Shown here: positions 23,023-34,324 of the stretch, piece after piece
How positions within the stretch are numbered: position 1 is the first letter of the stretch
How the letters are laid out: every line of letters starts with the position of its first letter
Source of the DNA: Whalleya microplaca
Lineage: Eukaryota; Ascomycota; Sordariomycetes; Xylariales; Xylariaceae
Direction of reading: 5' to 3'
Assembly (NCBI GenBank): GCA_022497155.1
Contig: MU385715.1
Coordinates: 1,054,001 to 1,118,000, forward strand
Length of the DNA stretch: 64,000 nucleotides
Notes under the pieces: model-generated
Databases searched by the model: none
Seen by the model: only the letters and a program-made list of their open reading frames with translations
Told to the model about the DNA's origin: nothing
Position numbers and translations under genes: made by a program

Positions 23023-25863
23023 TGTTGGCTGCAGATCTGTATTTAAGATCTTGTTGTTTGGTCCGGTGTGAGTTAAGGGTGAAAATAGGTTGTACCGATG
23101 GGATGATTCTATCAACCTCATCTGTTAGGAATACGAAAGGACCGAAATGGGGGCCAGAGACTACCTTAATCAAGGCCGGCCAAGGAAAGATGTAAGGATG
23201 GAAGATGTCTATGAAGACGAGACTGTTGCGAAGATGAAAGATCGCTGTGAGGAGAAAAGATTGGCCTAAGGACGAAGGGCAGGTGTTGAAAATGCGCAAG
23301 GTGTCAAGCAATGCGCTATGGTACCTGAAGTAGGTAGAACTCACCAAGATGAATGACTACCTGACACCATCACCTCACTGTCATCGAGTGGGCAAACATC
23401 CGTCAGGCATAGATCTCAATGCCTTGTCAGAGATACTATATCTAAGTACCTGTATATGAGGGCGCTATTCCAGTATATCCACGTGTCCCTACTGTGTGCT
23501 TTCCCTAAATAGCAGTTGCTTCATCATAAGCTAGCGTATATTCATTCAGTGCCTCTTTTAATGTTTGTTTCAAGTAGCAGTTACGTATCTATTCAGTGTT
23601 CTCCTGATTTGGCCATATTCTGGAATCAAATGTTAACTACCCAACCCAACTTTCTTATATAGAACGAGCTTTTATATACATTTATGCGCCCTGTGAGCAT
23701 GCTTATAGTAATATAGATGAAGTCAATAACATTATTGATCATAACCGCAGCTCTCAATATACTGTTGAATGCGGCCGTCGGACTACCTAAGGCGTAAGTA
23801 CCCAAGTGCGGCGATAATATCTGTGACCCCTAAGTGAGCATTGAGAGGGATTCCGAAGCAAGTATTAACACTAGCCTAGAATGGAGAGAAGGGCATGGAA
23901 TTACCGCAAACGAATGCCCAACAGACACGACTTATTTACAGCTGATATGACACGATACAAGGCCATAGGCACTTCTCACTGATGGAGAAGTGGCGAATAG
24001 TCTTTGAACCCCAATCGCCAATGTTTATAGCTAGCGGGAGCCATTGCAATATAGTTCTCATTTCTAATAGATAAGTCCTAGAACATCTAGTCGATATATC
24101 TGATTGACTGGTAATTTCCTCTGGAACTGTCACATTGTAGGTATTCAGCTGCACACCGAGCTTCAGCCAACAACTCCTAAACTTCCTGGCTTTTTGTATT
24201 ACCTAACTGGAGAAGCTTAGATTCAATATGTGGAAAGAAGATTTCACCATCATAGAGTATATGCATTTGGTCTCTTCTGCTTTAACCCTGGCACTACTAT
24301 TTTACCTACTTTCTGGGATATCATCAACTGCCGCATAGACACGAATCTGATGACATTGACACTATCCAAACTTACGTATACTCTCCAAATATTTCATATA
24401 GCTATGAAAACATGAGCGGCGAAAAAGAATTGAGCTCTTTGGTGCCTGAAGGAGTCGTCATTTTGGACTTGAATACGTCGTCATTCGCTTCTTGGCAAAG
24501 TAGCTAGCTTCAACAGTGTCGTTCGGGGTTCTCCCCGCTTTCTGCCGGGAAGAATAGGCCTGTTGTTTTTCTGTCAGGCCATATCTTTTGCTTGATTATT
24601 AATCTCGTGTCTGTTTTGTGAAAGTGCCGTGGAAGTGAGGTTTTGGGCTCATGAGTCACAAGGCGATGCAGATTTGGAAATGAGGCTTCCCGACGTTGTC
24701 ACAAGGTTGTTCTATTTAGGTATCCTGGAACATACCGCAGTACATACCTAGCCTGCTTCGACTGATTATTATTATAATAGTACCCTGTAGGTGGTCCCGG
24801 ATTGGCCGAACGGGCTAACAGTATTACGCAAATCCGCTTGCATATGGATGGTACCTAACAGAGTCACGCATCCATGATTTCTCCCAGATCTAGACAATCG
24901 GAATTCGGATGAGTGTCCCGTAGGGTTGGTTGGCTCGCTCCCAATCTATAGTACTGTAGGTATACGCCGTATATATGCGACTCTGTATAGTATCAAACTG
25001 CCTTACGAGGGGCTGAAAGCCAAGCAGTCATACACCACCTACTTCACTGCTGCAATTGTGTCGCATAACATCATCAATCAGCAAAGGACTTTTGTACAAC
25101 GACGACAAACTGCACCAAACTGCAAGGGCATCGTCACCATCGCAAACAATGGTGTATGTACGTACGTATGCCGGAAACGCACATCGATGAGTCTTAACGG
25201 CACTGCAGAAACAATCTATTGTCTATCGAAGTTTGGGAAATGGGGAAACTGATAGATAGCGTGACGACATCCGAAGGATCTTGATTACAGATTACAGATC
25301 TGACTCACCTGCAAAGGCGTACAAGCATCATGTATGCTGCGCCGCGTACTACGGTCAAGCATGCATAGGTTTTTTTTTTCGTCTATTACTCATCCTTGCG
25401 TTTGAGCTCACCATTCCCGATCCGGCAGGACGCCGCATCGGCGATTGCGAGGGCACCAGTTGACTACCTGACTACCAAACATCCTTATGGTAGGGTATGG
25501 GAGCTGAAGTTGTTGTAGTAGGGATCCTTTGTAGTATTTAGTCCATGTATAAGTAGCATTAGATATCTGTCCGGTTCTTGAGGACAGAAATCCATAGACA
25601 TCGATCAGGCAACCATATCAGAAAGTCGCCTCCTCCTTCAGTACTACTCCAGACCCCCTTGATCTCAGCCTTACAAACCCTATAAGACCTTGTAAGACTC
25701 AACCCTCTAGGCAGCCATCACCGACATCTGGTATAAGAGACCATTGTTGCCACACTCTATCGATCCTCTTCACGCCTCGAATAAGCTCTCATACTCCTAT
25801 TCTACACCCAACACTCTCGAGCACCTCAATTACCCCTGAACCCACCGTACGTGCCCGCCCACC
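23023..25863. other. Gene-poor region
   Basis: Nearly 3 kb with no conserved gene. It includes one candidate small secreted peptide gene (23717-23950), listed separately, and the promoter of the Ser-rich protein at its right end. The remaining ORFs are short and lack splice or motif support. Confidence 0.5.
23717..23950 (+). CDS. Candidate small secreted peptide (50 residues)
   Basis: Two exons, 23717..23793 and 23875..23950. Exon 1 begins MKSITLLIITAALNILLNAA, a strong signal-peptide pattern with a lysine at position 2, a long hydrophobic core and small residues before VGLPK. The intron has donor GTAAGT, branch ATTAACAC and acceptor CTAG, all at usual spacing (81 bp). Exon 2 adds LEWREGHGITANECPTDTTY and ends LQLI. 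The predicted mature peptide would be under 30 residues with one cysteine. TATA-like words lie at about 23655 and 23670, roughly 50 bp upstream. No family is recognised. It could be an effector-like or signalling peptide, a relic of a larger secreted protein, or chance. Confidence 0.35.
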
Positions 25864-26060
25864 ATGAGCCACACGCAAGACAAAGCGCACTCGCAGTCGC
25901 TCCTGGGCTCGATCATCTTGGGCGAGAGGGCGCAGCAACAGCAAGACACCTCAACCGCGAGCCAGAGCACAAGCACGAGCCCGAAGAAATCCAGCTCCGA
26001 CTCCGCCTCCGTCCTCTCGAGCAGCACCTTCAGCAGCACGCGCGCGCTCCTAAAGGGCCG

Positions 26061-26095
<35 letters not shown>

Positions 26096-26288
26096 ACTCA
26101 AAACCCGACTCCGCCTCCGACTCCGCGTCTACGGAAAAGAAGACGCCCGAGGACGAGCAGCGCGAGCAGCTGCAGCGGCAGGCGCTGCGCAACCAAGTGA
26201 GGATGGGCCTTTGATTTGATTCCCCTGCATCAGTGCCGGATCGATCCGTGTCTAACCCTTCTCTCGTGGGCGATAGTCGTCGCAGTAA
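25864..26288 (+). CDS. Serine-rich low-complexity protein, unknown function
   Basis: Proposed exons 25864..26196 and 26277..26288 give 114 residues ending RNQSSQ. Without the intron the frame ends at 26214 with VRMGL. The donor GTGAGG, branch TCTAAC and acceptor GATAG are acceptable but not decisive. The protein is hydrophilic. It starts MSHTQDKAHSQSLLGSIILG, has a central Ser run encoded by AGC repeats (about 26069-26093) between KSSSDSAS and SKPDSASDS, and a Glu/Gln/Arg-rich C-terminus (EDEQREQLQRQALRNQ) that could form a short helix. I do not recognise it. ACC before the ATG gives a good start context, and a long CT-rich leader precedes it. Confidence 0.55.
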
Positions 26289-26921
26289 TTAGCTAGGCCG
26301 CGAGTGTCTAGTAGGGTACATCGCCATGCATTTCTATCTCTCCCTACGGCGGTGGGACGGACGGACGGACGGCGGAATACCAGAATATGTGTTACGTGAT
26401 GGAGTAGAGCGACCTCCGCTAGGTCGACGGGACGAAAGCACCTAATATCGAAATAATCTAATCCGCGCTCGCCGGTCGATCGAACAGTCCGTTCGATTGT
26501 CCACTCGCGTGCGCACCAACATCGCAACCATGGCTTCGCTAAGTGCAGACCCGGAGGGGCCGGGGCCTGCCGGGGTGGCAGGCCGCTCCGGGTACAATTG
26601 AGGGAGGAGGAAGGTTTCCGGGTTTCCGGGTTTCGGGCTCGAGGAATGAACGAATGAGTTTATGAACGAATGAATTAATGAGTGGCACAGGAAGGAGAAT
26701 CAGGACATGGGATTTCCGCAGGAAGTAGAGTAATTGGGGGTATCTTGATTGCTTGCGTTTGCCCGTCTACGTCTACTGAGGACATAGGTAACATGTACAC
26801 GTTCTTTCTCCTGTGCGCTACTACATACCAAAATGGGTGTGTACACAGTAGCCGCTTAGCAGTTACCAATCTATCGTTCTTCGTCTGACAAGACAACAAC
26901 AATGATGATATGTAACCGACC
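26289..26921. other. Convergent 3' intergenic region
   Basis: 3' flanks of the Ser-rich gene (+) and ASK1 (-). Contains a short (GGAC)n run at about 26354-26373 and a GAATGA-type run near 26645-26680. No gene supported. Confidence 0.5.
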
Positions 26922-28582
26922 CTAGAACGTGTCGTCCAGGATATCTTGGTTCATCTTGACCATCGTGGGGCTGTACTCGGACGACGTCTCCGGGCCGGCG
27001 CCGGCCGTGATCAGGATGTCGTCCACGATGCGCTTACTTGCTTCCCGGGCTGTAGATGACATCGTTAGTATTCGTAGATCCATTGACCGACCCCAGAAAT
27101 CCCAAAACAGGCGGGATAGCCAAAAGAAAAGGAAAAAGATAGGTAAAAATATCTTACCAGGCGTCTGCATAAGTTTACTCGGCGGCAGCGCGAACTGAAT
27201 CGTCTTCGGCGGACTCATACCCCCAAACATCGCCGTATCCTCGTCCTCCCCCTCCTCATCGCTCTCCCACCTGATCTCATCCCTCTCCTTGCCCTTGCCC
27301 TTGCCCTTCTCGCGCGCCTCGGCAAAGATATCGCGCGTCTTCTTCCGCGCCGTCGTCGGCGTCTGCACGCTCACGCCCGGCGTCCGCGGCCCGCCGCCGC
27401 CGCTGCGCCCCCGAGGCAGCCGCACGGGTGACATGTACAGGTCGCTGCGCAGCTTCGGCACCGCCATCTCGGGCGAGCTCTGGGGGCTGTCGGCCCACAG
27501 GGCGCGGCGCGTGCGGTCTTCCTCGTCGTCGCCAGCGATGGCTTTCTTCTCGGGCGAGCGCCCGCGGAACCCGGGCGCCACCGGCGCGTTCTTGTGCGGC
27601 GTCGCCTGCAGGCGGTAGTTCTTGTCGAGCACGCGGTGGAGCAGCAGGTCCTTGTTCGGCTGCTGTTTTCCGTGGGCAGCGGACTGCCCCTGTGCCTGTG
27701 CCTGTGCCAGATGGAGCCCGCCCAGCTGCAGCGTCGGCTCCTCGAGCAGCAGCGACGACGAGCGCGGCGTCATGGACATGTCGGGCAGGCGCACGGTGGT
27801 CTGGTGGTCGCGGTGGCGGGTGGGCGGCAGCTCCATGGTGTCGTCGTCGGGGTCGCGCTCATCGTCCTTATAGATGGCGTTCTCGCCCTTGAGCTCGCGC
27901 CGCAGCTTCTCGTAGGGCGAGCCGAAGTCGGCGAACTGCGGCGGCGGCAGCTTCAGCGACTTGGTGTTGGGCGGCCGCGGCGTGCTGCCCGTCATCTCGG
28001 CGTCGTCGTCGAGGAGCGAGTCGTCGGCGCGCGCCTGTGCCTGTTGCTGCTGCAGGTCCTGGAAGCCGGTGTGCTCGCCCGTTGTGTCGTCGGCTTGTAT
28101 GGTGTTGTCGTTGTTGTAGTCCGATGTCGTGTCGTCTAGGGCTGTCTCCTCGGCCGTTGTGGTCTCGTCGTCTTCGCCTGCGAGTTCCTCGTAGCCCGAA
28201 AGGGAGACGTTCGCGGATGCTTCGAAGAATTGTTTCCAGAACTTGAACACAGTTCAAGTCAGCTTTGTTTCTTCCGTAGCGAGCTAGGTTAAGGGTATAT
28301 GTATAGCAGGGCAGACAGACCTTCGAAGCTTCCCATACGGCTTTGGAATGCTCGCCATACTGCTCGACTAGGGGTAGAATGCTCGATGTGACGATCCGGT
28401 GCGCCTTGCTGAAGTTGTGGTCGATTTCTGTAGTTGAAGAAGATTAGCCTCCGTTGAGGACTGGCGGTGGATTGTACGTTACCAAATGTACCTTGTAGAG
28501 TAAGAGTAATGGACTGTTCGAGTTTCTCCAGCTCCTCCGTCAGCGTGAGGTTCCTCCCTGAAGATGGTCCAGGCCGAGACAT
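26922..28582 (-). CDS. ASK1: DASH/Dam1 complex subunit Ask1
   Basis: Exons 28582..28492, 28427..28321, 28241..27158 and 27049..26922, 469 residues. Ask1 is part of the DASH ring that couples kinetochores to spindle microtubules. The conserved N-terminal helical region is rebuilt exactly by the joins: NLTLTEELEKLEQSITLTLQ, then EIDHNFSKAHRIVTSSILPL, then EASK-FWKQFFEASANVSLS. The rest is long, acidic and disordered, with SP/TP sites (TPRPP, SPEKK, ADSPQSSPEM, MSPVRLP) that would suit cyclin-dependent kinase control, as known for yeast Ask1. The C-terminus ends NQDILDDTF. Intron 2 uses a less usual GTCTGT donor. It lies directly downstream of a gamma-tubulin complex gene on the same strand. Confidence 0.9.
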
Positions 28583-28848
28583 TGTCGCAATGGTATGTGG
28601 ATTGGAGGGTGGAAGGATATTGAGTTGGTGTCGAAGGAAACAATTTACCGCATTGGGTAGCGGGGTCTTAAGACTGGGCGCGTTCCTGACACGATGCGGG
28701 GTCAATTTAAGGGGCAATATTGAGCTTCCCCTCCCCCTTTAACCTTAGGAATAATATTATTATTCAACGAGTGGCAGTGTATACATGTATAGAATAGCGA
28801 AAGCAATTAATCATTTGATTTCTGGGTATCTTTATGTAAATTTCATAA

Positions 28849-31722
28849 TCAAGCCCTTGAGTGAGCATAGTAGCCCGACATATCGAGCTTCATCAAAAGC
28901 CTATCCATGGTATTCTCCTCCTTGCCGCTGTCACCATGTCTTCCGTTGTCAACCATCCAATCGTTCTGCATCGGCTTGCCCGCGAAGCCCCCCTTTTCGC
29001 TCACGCCACGACACACCGTTATGAAGACTTCAACCTTCTTTCTGAAGCGATCGTAAAGCCCCTGACACGAGACGTCCTGGTCCGCTTTACCCGATGCCTG
29101 CAGGCGAGCGATCTTCGAGAACTTGAGTATCAGTGTGAATATCTCATCAAGCAACTTCAACACGGCTTGCTGCCGCTTCCGTAGCAACAGTGAGTGCATG
29201 ATATGATCCAGCATCCGCTCGTGTTCCTCACGCAGCTCGTCGGGGCTAAGGACCCTCGCTTCTTTGTGCTCAAACCTGTCTTGCGTAAGACCTGCCTTTA
29301 TCCCTTCAAGCCACGCTTCGAATCTCCGCCACGGCAATTCGATGCCCGTATCAAAGAAGTAGGTACTGATGCTGGCGACGAAATGTTGGGCTTCAAACCG
29401 GAATCGGAATACCACATTGTCGACGCTATCCCATCTCATGGCCATCGCAGCCGTATCTCGAAATAGCTGTTCCGTAACATAGAGCATGCGCAGTACACGG
29501 AGCAGCAACTTGAATATCTTGTCGTACTTCACCAGAACAACCGGAGGAAAGATGGGTGAGAGGGGCGCGGGCGGCTTATATGAAAGCCGTAGGAAGTCCA
29601 ACGCCTCTAATGAGCCTGGATCCAAGCATTTGTCAATCTCCTTCTCCGAGAGGTCTCGTACAGCAAAACTGATATCCCCGGGCATGTCTCGGCCCTCTGC
29701 TGTAGGCTGAGTCGTCTCCGATGATGCTGGCAGGTAGCTTTCGGTAAGAACGCCCATCAGAGCCAGTCGAAGCTCCGAGCTAGCTGGCGGCCAACTGTCT
29801 CTCCCGCTCAGCCGGAGCCCCATGGTACCACCATTTAGAGCAACGCCTGCTTTTCGTTCAGCAGTATCAAGGTCCGGGTCGAACAAGGCATGGGCGAGGC
29901 GACTGCAAAAGACGCCGTTTCCTAGAAGGTGAAATTGCTTCTGCAGGAGAAGATGGTCGCGGAGCTTATGCTCCTTGAAGAGGAGCTTCATGTACTCCAG
30001 ATTGACTATCCGCGCCTGGGCGGCAACTAGTGGCCCGAAAGAGTGCAGTGGTATCAACGACCAATGCGGAGAGAAGTTAGAAACCGTCTGCAACACGTTG
30101 AAGCCCTTCTCCTCGAACAGTCGGGCACGTAGCAACCTTGATAAGCTATCTTCTTCGCTAGTAGTGGTCGGTGGTTGATTCAGAGCCTGGATCGACGCTA
30201 ACAACCGTCCCTCGAGCTGGGCTTCCTCCTGCCCGAAGAACTGCAAGCCGTGACTCTCGCTCGGTATTATAGTACTAGGATGCATTGTCCGAGAAGCTGG
30301 GGTTTGTGTCGTCATCCAATGTTGAATATTGGTTGACAGGCGCTGTTCGTAATCTTCCACCTCTTCTTGGAAACGCCCAATGGTCTCCCAGTCAAATTTC
30401 CACCGGAGAATGGGAGGCTGACTTGACACGGCAAGTCCCATCTGACAAAGTGGATGCTCTGGATGATGGCTGCGCAGGAGCCGTAACGTTTTGCCCGTTT
30501 CGAACATGACCGAAGCAACTTCGTTGGGGACAAAATTGGGCATTCGGCCTGCATCGAGCACATAGTCAGGCTCCTCCGTCTCGAACCCAAAATCGTCCAT
30601 GATGGCGATATTTTCGACTTTGACGAAGCTGTTGCCTGGTTCTTCTTTGGTCAAGGGGATACCTTCTTCAGCTTTGGTCCCGATCCATGTCTCGGCAAAA
30701 TTGGCCCAGGGCTGAGTGACTCGCGACAATACTTCTTGCATAACCTCGCTTAAAAGCAAATTGCCATGCTCCATAGCCTGCGTCTCCTCGAATACGAGAG
30801 ACAGCATTTGCTCGTCGGTCTTGCTTCGTGATACTCTGTTGATTAGAGATTTGAAATACGCTAGGACAACTTGAATCGGTTGCACCAGCGCTTGTAGCTG
30901 TAGGAGAGACCGTACTTGTCTTGCCCTCTCTCCCAGGTTTGTCTGGATAGCCAGCAGGATAACATCAATAGCTTTCGCAAGCGCGACCCTAACTGCACTT
31001 GGATGTAGTTTGAATGTGACCTGCACATAAGCCGAGAGAAAACGAGTCGTAGTCCCGCATTCTAGACATTGCTTCTGGATGCCCTGGAGCACATCGGTTG
31101 AGTACCCGGAAATCCTCATCCTGTCAAGATCGGGGACAAAGCAGGCCTTCTTTTCGTCCCAGACGAAGAAGACGGAGCCTCTACCCAACGCAAGCGCAAG
31201 GAGTGCTGTGACATACGGGTTGCTCTGCACAACGTTGCTATCTGTGTCTCCAATATGAAGAGGATCCTCGGTTTGGACAATAGTAGCGTCGTAGACCTCT
31301 GAGCTAGCTTCGGTGATGAATAGCGGAGTAGCTTGAGGAATATCTGGCATCAAGAAGACATCCCAGGTCTTATACTCGGCCTCGGCAGCTGGTGGCTCAT
31401 CCTTTCTGAACCACGCATCGTCAAAGATGTCGAGGTCAGGTAGTTCAACATCATGAAGTGGTTCGGGAACAGGAGCACCCTCTTGTCCTGTCCCGTTTGC
31501 CCCATTGAGATCAGCAGGGATCAGGAGATCAGGTATCTTGAAGAAACCATTGACATCTGCACTGGCAGGCTTAACGTTGATTGCATCTTTGTCTGGTTGC
31601 CCTGGATCTGCCAGGTCTAGGTTGAAAAATTGGTTGTCCTTGTTGGCTGGTGGACTTGGGAATTTTGAGTATAGACCAAAGTCCGGAAAGGCAAAGACAT
31701 CCGCATGGTCATCGTCTGGCAT
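28849..31722 (-). CDS. Gamma-tubulin complex component (Spc97/Spc98 family, GCP5/6-like)
   Basis: One exon of 957 residues. GCP proteins build the gamma-tubulin ring that nucleates microtubules at spindle pole bodies. The N-terminal 150 residues are acidic and variable (DVFAFPDFGLYSKFPSPP). The GRIP1-like half follows (NPYVTALLALALGRGSVFF and a long helical region). The C-terminal GRIP2 half includes RIVNLEYMKLLFKEHKLRDH, FHLLGNGVFCSRLAHALF, LRMLYVTEQLFRDTAAMAMRW, FRFEAQHFVASISTYFFD and HERMLDHIMHSLLLRKRQ, the usual order in the family. A long insertion with VALNGGTMGLRLSGRDSWPP matches GCP4-6 types rather than Spc97/Spc98, but I cannot say which. The C-terminus is a short Asp/Glu-rich tail. 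Confidence 0.85.
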   Translation of the reverse strand: MPDDDHADVFAFPDFGLYSKFPSPPANKDNQFFNLDLADPGQPDKDAINVKPASADVNGFFKIPDLLIPADLNGANGTGQEGAPVPEPLHDVELPDLDIFDDAWFRKDEPPAAEAEYKTWDVFLMPDIPQATPLFITEASSEVYDATIVQTEDPLHIGDTDSNVVQSNPYVTALLALALGRGSVFFVWDEKKACFVPDLDRMRISGYSTDVLQGIQKQCLECGTTTRFLSAYVQVTFKLHPSAVRVALAKAIDVILLAIQTNLGERARQVRSLLQLQALVQPIQVVLAYFKSLINRVSRSKTDEQMLSLVFEETQAMEHGNLLLSEVMQEVLSRVTQPWANFAETWIGTKAEEGIPLTKEEPGNSFVKVENIAIMDDFGFETEEPDYVLDAGRMPNFVPNEVASVMFETGKTLRLLRSHHPEHPLCQMGLAVSSQPPILRWKFDWETIGRFQEEVEDYEQRLSTNIQHWMTTQTPASRTMHPSTIIPSESHGLQFFGQEEAQLEGRLLASIQALNQPPTTTSEEDSLSRLLRARLFEEKGFNVLQTVSNFSPHWSLIPLHSFGPLVAAQARIVNLEYMKLLFKEHKLRDHLLLQKQFHLLGNGVFCSRLAHALFDPDLDTAERKAGVALNGGTMGLRLSGRDSWPPASSELRLALMGVLTESYLPASSETTQPTAEGRDMPGDISFAVRDLSEKEIDKCLDPGSLEALDFLRLSYKPPAPLSPIFPPVVLVKYDKIFKLLLRVLRMLYVTEQLFRDTAAMAMRWDSVDNVVFRFRFEAQHFVASISTYFFDTGIELPWRRFEAWLEGIKAGLTQDRFEHKEARVLSPDELREEHERMLDHIMHSLLLRKRQQAVLKLLDEIFTLILKFSKIARLQASGKADQDVSCQGLYDRFRKKVEVFITVCRGVSEKGGFAGKPMQNDWMVDNGRHGDSGKEENTMDRLLMKLDMSGYYAHSRA

Positions 31723-32329
31723 TGTGATGACTCGATAATATTGGTTAGGGACTTCATTTGAAGTCCATTTTAAAGAGCATCTCCAGACTTATGAGGTCCA
31801 CGTACATGAATCAGACACATGAGTATAAAGACTTGGAGTGATGGTGATAGCGAATAGGAAGGTTAGAGGTTAAGATGCATATAAACGCGTGTGATTTACG
31901 GAGACGCCACACCAGTGAATTAATTGGCTGATTGGTAGGTACCTGAGGTACATAGTGAAGCCACATATGCCCCGCGATCTTGCTAAGCCACAGATCGACC
32001 AACAACTGCAGTTCACTAAAATCCAATGCCGTCAAGGTTGCAGGGACCCTGATGAGCTATGTACATTCAGAGCTATGTACATTCAGAGCTATGTACATTC
32101 AGAGCTATGTACATTCAGAGCTATGTACATTCAGAGCTATGTACATTCACCTCTAGCTCAACGAAGCTTAATAAATGTCAGGTAGCTTTAAATCATCCAC
32201 ATCACATTTTTTTTCAACAGCATTCAATTCGTCCGACTTCTTCATGGCATATGCTACAAAGTAGTTTAAGGTATTGACAATCGTCGATATTGTATCAATT
32301 ACTATCCAAGCATCATCTTGAGCATCAGT
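31723..32329. promoter_or_regulatory. Divergent promoter region (gamma-tubulin complex gene / EAF7)
   Basis: About 600 bp between two divergent starts, holding a 16-bp minisatellite. Promoter role is by position. Confidence 0.45.
32054..32149. repeat. 16-bp minisatellite, six perfect copies
   Basis: GAGCTATGTACATTCA is repeated six times head to tail with no mismatch (starts 32054, 32070, 32086, 32102, 32118, 32134). Each unit contains the palindromic word TGTACA. The unit length is not a multiple of three, so it is not a coding repeat. It lies about 180 bp upstream of the EAF7 start. Confidence 0.95.
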
Positions 32330-33417
32330 ATGCCCCCGAAACGAAAGTCCAAGGCCAACTTGGCTGAGGTCTCTACACCGAAGGCGTCGTCAACGCCTTT
32401 GCGCGACGATGACTCAATGGATGTTGATACGCCGCAAGCATCCGACACTCCTCGAGCTGCCGATACACCTACAGCTTCTAGGCCCAGCCAGCCACCTGCG
32501 TCCGAAATCCTCAATGACCTCTGGACAGACGATCAGACAGCATCTCTATTCAAGGCCATCATCAGATGGAAACCCTCTGGTACGTCACTAGCAACACACG
32601 ATCTCTTCAGCGCGCAGTCACTCTAACACAGCAATGATATCAAGGCATCCACAAGCACTTCCGCATGATCGCCATTTCCGAACACCTGCGGAACCACGGC
32701 TTCGATCCCGACGTCGAGACGCACACGCGCATCCCCTGGATCTGGACGCAGCTGGGCAAGTTCTACAACATGGACGCCATCAACGAGCGCGACAACTCCT
32801 TCGACTACGTCAAGGGGCAGGACCAGGACGAGTCGCCCGAGAAGAAGTACGACAGCTTCGATCTCCCTCCTGATGACTTCCACGACCTGATGTGGGCGAG
32901 AGCCATGGCCGAGCCGGGCGAAGAGGCCACCTCACCCGCCGGGGACCAGGAAACTGATGCGCATGCATCCTCCGTGACGGGTGCGGGTACCAGTAGGAAG
33001 CGAAAGCGGGGTACCACGACGACTGCCGCGGACGCGTCGAGCGTTGCTGGCAGCAGCACAGCTAAGACGAGAAGATCTAGCACTGTTGAGGACACCGATC
33101 AAGAGACCCCCGTAACCAGTAGCCCGGTGACCAGGACCGCGAGAGGTGCCCGGAGCCAGAAGCGAGCTGCGGCGAAGGCCAAGGTGGAAAGCGTTGAGCC
33201 GGAGGCTGATGAGGAGGGCGAGGATGGAGACGGCGAAGCCGAAGATGGTGATGGTGAAGGTGACGGAGACGGAGACGATGACGATGATGAGGGAGACGAG
33301 GAAGAGGGCGACCACGAGGAGACCGATGCCCCCGCAACTAGATCTACCAGAGGAAACACGGCCAGAAAGAGAGGCCGTGGACGAGGCCGAAGCAAGGCAG
33401 GACGCAAGAAGGGCTAG
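32330..33417 (+). CDS. EAF7: NuA4 histone acetyltransferase subunit Eaf7 (MRGBP family)
   Basis: Exons 32330..32579 and 32645..33417, 340 residues. Eaf7 belongs to the TINTIN module of NuA4, which acetylates H4/H2A at active genes. The CT20/MRGBP domain is seen as ILNDLWTDDQTASLFKAIIR, WKPSG-IHKHFRMIAISEHL (across the splice), HTRIPWIWTQLGKFYNMDAI and PPDDFHDLMWARAM. The N-terminus is basic with TP motifs (DTPQASDTP). The C-terminal half is disordered with KRKRG and KTRR clusters, a long Asp/Glu/Gly acidic tract (about residues 260-310) and a basic RGRGRSKAGRKKG end. ATG 32330 is the first start; the frame extends 12 bp further only to a TTG. Confidence 0.9.
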
Positions 33418-34324
33418 TGCTCTATTCTCCGCCCTAGAATTGCTACACGGTACCTTCGCTCTCGAATCATTGCAGGGAAACGGGCAACTTAGGAGCCACA
33501 AGCTGTTTTGTTTGGACATGTGTGTCAGGGATATCCTGCGATGAAGCTGCTCAGACAGAATCTTCGCGGCCTTTTGTAAAATACTTGATGGAAAATCAAA
33601 GGAATTGCTTGTAGATACGGAATCTGAGATACCCCTTTGATTATAAAGGTTTAGGCAGATTTTCAAGCTTAGACAATATATTCATAATACGGAGATACGT
33701 TTGAATAGGATCGGTGACATTTTGACATGACCGAGCCTTAAATGCTTGCCAATTGTCTCATCTTTACGTAGTCTCCTAGAAATGTTAAGATCATATATAT
33801 ATATATGATGAAGCCATGTAGTCGACAGACACATATACTGATCACGGTCAACTCTTGTCAATCAACAATTGTTCTTCAATAGTATATAGAAAATTTTATA
33901 GCTTCTATACACAAGCACGTGTGCTTGCTACAGTACGTTTAATCAGATAGACAGACGTATCCAATATGATGCCCCTGTCTAGGTAAGGTGTGGTATATAC
34001 GGGAAAATACAGTTCTGAACTACTCCTTTATGAGAAAATGTCCGAGACCGACCCCCTTTCCCTTGCTCGCTTGTTTGCCCCATCATCATCCCCTTTTCAA
34101 TGCGAAGCAAAGCCAACCCTAAGAAACTCCCCTCCCCCGTGGTATATCTCACCCCGCTAACTCGGGCAGCTGACTGATATCGTTGAATCATAACTTGCTT
34201 GCTTCCTCCTCTCATAGAAATGAAGCTCTCCTGCCACACCCTTCGTATATATATTAAAAGCAACCTTTCGCCTATAAAACTCCTGACCCCCTGCCCCTTT
34301 CTCATCGTCACAACAATATCATCC
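33418..34324. other. Convergent 3' intergenic region
   Basis: 3' flanks of EAF7 (+) and the kelch gene (-), AT-rich with a short (AT)n run at about 33793-33806. No gene supported. Confidence 0.55.

Noticed and set aside
24926..25252. 108-codon plus-strand frame
   Set aside because: It begins with TTG rather than ATG and shows no family or splice support.
27594..28139. 181-codon plus-strand frame rich in Leu/Arg/Val
   Set aside because: Antisense to the low-complexity part of ASK1.
32054..32149. CRISPR-like or coding interpretation of the 16-bp array
   Set aside because: There are no spacers between units, and the unit length breaks any reading frame; it is a eukaryotic minisatellite.
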